Shown here piece by piece: positions 37,468 through 39,585 of a stretch of DNA of 39,585 nucleotides. Under the pieces are notes generated by a model. The model was not told the origin of the DNA and did no database searches. It worked only from the letters and a program-made list of their open reading frames with translations. Source of the stretch: Clostridium sp. 1001271st1 H5 (lineage in GTDB: Bacteria; Bacillota; Clostridia; Lachnospirales; Lachnospiraceae); assembly GCF_005845215.1 (NCBI RefSeq), contig NZ_SPHO01000034.1, positions 1 through 39,585 of the forward strand. Reading direction: 5' to 3'. Within the stretch, counting starts at the first letter, position 1. Each line of letters opens with the position of its first letter. A program made the translations under genes and the position numbers.

Positions 37468-38808
37468 TTACTCCTTTTCCATATCCATCTTTTTGTCCCC
37501 CTTGCCCAGCTCCGGGGGCTGTTTCTCTTTCCACTCGTCCAGCAGGGCCACGATCTGATCCTTCATTTGCCGGGGCGTGGCCTCCTTGCCAAAGTATTTC
37601 TCCAGTTCAGCACCAGTAATAATCACGTCACGATCCTCCTTTTTCTTTTCTTCACTCAAAATAGCGTCGATCACATCGGGTTTCAGTTGGTTTTCCTTAT
37701 CCAGTTCCCGGAGCCGCTTGGCCTGCCCCTGGGACGGGGAGGACTGCTGGCCCTCAATGGAAACGGCAATATATTTCTGGTGTTTGGCCCGGATGCGGGA
37801 AATCTCCACGGCGGGGGTAAAGGACAGCTTGCCCTCGTCCATCGTCTTTTTCAGATCGGGAACAAGATCATTCAACCAGAGATACCGCTGGACGGTTTTC
37901 ACGCTCATGCCGTTGCGCTGGCCCACGCTTTCCAGAGAGAGCTTTCCGGCGGCCTCGTCATCCCCACGCGCCCCCTGGTGCTTGATCGCCTCATATTGCT
38001 GTTGCAGGGCCGCCGCCTTTTCGCTGGGCAGGAGCTTCTCGCGGTGCCGGAGGTTGTCATCCGTCATAGCGAGAACGGCCTCGTCGTCGGTCATGCTGCG
38101 GACGATACAGGGCATATTGATAAATCCGGCCAGCTCGCTGGCCCGCTGTCGGCGGTGGCCCGCGACGATCTCATATCCACCGCCCTCACGGGGGCGCACC
38201 AGGGCGGGCTGGTTCACGCCCGCAGCTTTCACGGACTCCACAAGGCCCTGCATTTCCGCATCGTCCCGTACCCCAAACGGGTGATCCTTGAACGGGTACA
38301 GGTCGGAAAGATTGAGATAGACGATCTCTTCCTTTTCACCACGGGACGCATCGCGGGGGGCGGGCGGTTCGGGCACAGGGGCCTCCGTCTTGGCCGGGGC
38401 GGGCTTCTCCGGGGCCTTTTTTACGCCGCCAGCCTTGGCCGGAGCAGACGGCGCACCCTTGCCGGGGGCGGCCCGCTTGCCCTTGCCGGGGGTGTCCTGG
38501 CCTTTTTCCGTTTTGGGTGGGCGGCTCCGCTTGGGCTTCTGCTTACGGGCCTCAAGCTCGGCGCTGGATATTTCCCACTCCTGCCGGTCATCGTCCTCCA
38601 GGGCCTTGCCCTTTGGGGCCGGGCCAGCAGGGGGATTAGTCACCTCCGGCGCGGGTGGGTCTTTCTTCTCCGTAACGGCGGCCCCGTCACCGCCGCCAGC
38701 GCCCTCCCGGACTTCCGAAAGGTTGATGACCTTATCCGGGGGGCCGTCCGGCGTTTTGGCCGGGGGATGCTCCTCCGGGGCGGGGGTCGGCTTTTTATCG
38801 TCTGGCAT
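37468..38808 (-). CDS. ParB/Spo0J-family protein
   Basis: A 446-residue protein. The start at 38808 follows AAGGAGGTATTT. Residues 1-160 are a long low-complexity Pro/Ala/Lys/Glu region, unusual in length for ParB. The ParB core is at about 163-300: 'VYLNLSDLYPFKDHPFGVRDD', 'GVNQPALVRP', the CTP-binding GHRR box ('YEIVAGHRRQRASELAG', near 216) and 'DNLRHREKLLPSEKAAALQQQYEAI'. A helix-turn-helix ('SLESVGQRNGMSVKTVQRYLWL') follows. No ParA gene is in the window. It could be a segregation protein or a KorB-like regulator binding repeated sites. Confidence 0.9.
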   Translation of the reverse strand: MPDDKKPTPAPEEHPPAKTPDGPPDKVINLSEVREGAGGGDGAAVTEKKDPPAPEVTNPPAGPAPKGKALEDDDRQEWEISSAELEARKQKPKRSRPPKTEKGQDTPGKGKRAAPGKGAPSAPAKAGGVKKAPEKPAPAKTEAPVPEPPAPRDASRGEKEEIVYLNLSDLYPFKDHPFGVRDDAEMQGLVESVKAAGVNQPALVRPREGGGYEIVAGHRRQRASELAGFINMPCIVRSMTDDEAVLAMTDDNLRHREKLLPSEKAAALQQQYEAIKHQGARGDDEAAGKLSLESVGQRNGMSVKTVQRYLWLNDLVPDLKKTMDEGKLSFTPAVEISRIRAKHQKYIAVSIEGQQSSPSQGQAKRLRELDKENQLKPDVIDAILSEEKKKEDRDVIITGAELEKYFGKEATPRQMKDQIVALLDEWKEKQPPELGKGDKKMDMEKE

Positions 38809-38991
38809 AAATACCTCCTTACTTTCGGGCATAACAAAAGGGCCTTAACCTTTCGGCCCGGCCCATCCTTGACAAATACGCCGCACTTGTCCCGCTGGCG
38901 GCGCGTTGTACTCCATATTTACCATCTGTTTTCCCCGGCCTTGCGCCGGGGGCGGCTTTGCGCTATGATATAGGGGACGGCTTGCGGCGGC

Positions 38992-39342
38992 CTATGCCGT
39001 GTAGTCCTGCATTACGTCGTCATAGTCCAGCAGGAATGAAAAGAGGAAGTAACTCCGGGCCGCAGGGTGGCTGGCCAGAAGTTCCACCGTTTCGGGGAAT
39101 ATGAGGCCCAACACGCCGTACAGCACCCGCAGGGCCTCCAGCATATCCTCCTCGCGCCCGGACGAGTACAGGCCGTTCAACAGGCCATACACGCGCTCCG
39201 CCGTGTCCTTATCCTCGCCCGTGACCGTCCAGAGCATTTCCACAAAGGGCGGCACATACGCCCCGGACAAAAGGTTGATTTTGTCTTGGCACACGTCCCC
39301 CGATGGGCGCACTATGCCCTGTGCGATTAGCTTTTCTGTCAT
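38992..39342 (-). CDS. Small conserved-looking ICE protein of unknown function
   Basis: A 116-residue soluble protein. The start at 39342 has GAGG 5 bases before it; a longer reading to 39393 crosses the arm repeats and is unlikely. Helical throughout: 'VYGLLNGLYSSGREEDMLEALRVLYGVLGLIFPETVELLASHP', then 'SYFLFSFLLDYDDVMQDYTA'. A half copy of the dispersed palindrome (TGGCCAGAA at 39072-39080) is within it. It is the first gene of the minus-strand backbone, next to the right end of the ICE. No family is recognised. Confidence 0.65.
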   Translation of the reverse strand: MTEKLIAQGIVRPSGDVCQDKINLLSGAYVPPFVEMLWTVTGEDKDTAERVYGLLNGLYSSGREEDMLEALRVLYGVLGLIFPETVELLASHPAARSYFLFSFLLDYDDVMQDYTA

Positions 39343-39358
39343 TTTACCTCGCTTTCCG

Positions 39359-39378
39359 TGGTGCCCGATTGGTGCCCA
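39359..39378 (+). repeat. Right arm-type integrase sites: two TGGTGCCC repeats
   Basis: TGGTGCCCG (39359-39367) and TGGTGCCCA (39370-39378), 11 bases apart in the same orientation as the left pair. About 18 bases further, ACCCCTTGCGGAGATATGA resembles GCCCCTTGCGGGGCTATGA on the left. Confidence 0.6.
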
Positions 39379-39448
39379 ACCGTACAAAAACACCCCTTGC
39401 GGAGATATGACACAATATAGGCTATTCTTGAAAAATGCCCTATTTTCA

Positions 39449-39470
39449 AGGGTTTGCGGCCTTTCCTTAT
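39449..39470. repeat. Candidate right attachment core of the ICE
   Basis: AGGGTTTGCGGCCTTTCCTT, gapped match to 5381-5402. It lies outside the right arm repeats and follows an AT-rich inverted repeat (CTTGAAAA at 39427 / TTTTCAAG at 39443-39450). Confidence 0.35.
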
Positions 39471-39541
39471 GCCGCCCTATGACCCCTTATGCCGGGTTTT
39501 TCCGGCTTTAAGCAATAAAAAATCATAGGAGGCCTTTTATT

Positions 39542-39585
39542 ATGGCAAGAGAAAAGAAACCGGTACACCAGGTACAAATGACAGA
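39542..39585 (+). CDS. Start of a possible IS256/mutator-family transposase, cut by the window end
   Basis: AGGAGG precedes an ATG 9 bases later. The visible residues MAREKKPVHQVQMT match the usual opening of IS256-family transposases in Clostridia (MAxEKKxVHxVQMTE, recalled). Only 14 codons are visible, so the call is tentative. It would place an insertion sequence right next to the ICE end. Confidence 0.5.
   Translation, partial: MAREKKPVHQVQMT

Larger units (their letters stand above)
5381..39470. mobile_element. Tn1549/CTn-family integrative and conjugative element (about 34 kb, including a nested IME)
   Basis: Tyrosine integrase and excisionase genes sit at the left end, followed by a Tn1549-type set of mobilization and type IV secretion genes (relaxase, MobC, DUF4366, DUF4315, NlpC/P60 protein, VirB4, PrgI, TrbL-like, Maff2, VirD4, PcfB, ParB). 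GC content jumps at about 5380. Similar short sequences (AGGGTTT followed by CGGCC) occur at 5381 and 39449, and paired TGGTGCCCA repeats lie just inside both ends. Without the IME the backbone is about 23.5 kb. The exact ends are inferred, because the core repeats are imperfect. A partition ATPase, topoisomerase III and a TraE-type primase, common in larger relatives, are not seen. Confidence 0.7.

Noticed and set aside
37567..38973. 468-codon plus-strand open frame opposite parB
   Set aside because: Antisense to a clear ParB gene with its own ribosome-binding site.
39068..39081. A fourteenth palindrome copy in the last ICE gene
   Set aside because: Only one arm (TGGCCAGAA) is exact; the other half does not match, so it is not counted.

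Overview
The window suggests a gut Firmicute of class Clostridia (inference). Three compositions are visible: a low-GC, gene-poor left flank (1 to about 5380), a GC-rich integrative and conjugative element (ICE) of the Tn1549/CTn family (about 5381-39470), and a medium-GC integrative mobilizable element (IME) nested inside the ICE (23573-34120). No rRNA, tRNA, CRISPR array or recognisable antibiotic-resistance gene was seen.

Left flank: mostly genetic debris. There are pieces of a MazF-type toxin, an AraC regulator, a lipoprotein leader, a LacI-type HTH and a SorC-type sugar-binding domain, plus a decayed relative of the IME's own XRE regulator. Intact genes are a membrane protein (2291-3238) and a two-gene operon ending in a HipA-like kinase (3949-5096).

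ICE: integrase and excisionase lie at the left end. Next come a sigma-like regulator, an orphan OmpR-type response regulator, a LytTR/DUF3021 pair and an ECF sigma/anti-sigma pair. The DNA-processing and type IV secretion genes follow, all on the minus strand: relaxase, CD1845-family protein, MobC, small accessory proteins, Cys-rich VLP protein, DUF4366, DUF4315, NlpC/P60 hydrolase, VirB4, PrgI, two orphan methyltransferases and a TrbL/VirB6-like protein. After the IME come Maff2, VirD4, PcfB, a DUF4406-like protein, a ParB-like protein and a small unknown protein. Paired TGGTGCCCA direct repeats lie just inside both ends. A possible IS256-type transposase begins at the right edge.

IME: it splits the ICE gene maff2. 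Joining the two flanks at a shared CTG restores a complete 70-residue Maff2 frame. The IME carries a large serine recombinase, VapE-type helicase, CHC2 primase, MobA/MobL (MobQ-type) relaxase, a candidate oriT with an IncQ-like nick region, DUF3847 and RepA-like proteins, an XRE regulator, TnpV and a Cro/C1 regulator, plus small low-GC cargo genes. As it stands, the IME should block the host ICE's secretion channel until it excises.

Most unusual: at least 13 copies of a short palindrome (arms TTCTGGCCA and TGGCCAGAA around a 3-base spacer) are spread through the ICE backbone between genes and even inside gene ends. They are absent from the IME and the left flank. They could be operators of a global regulator such as the ICE's ParB-like protein, RNA hairpins that set operon expression, or a REP-like mobile repeat.
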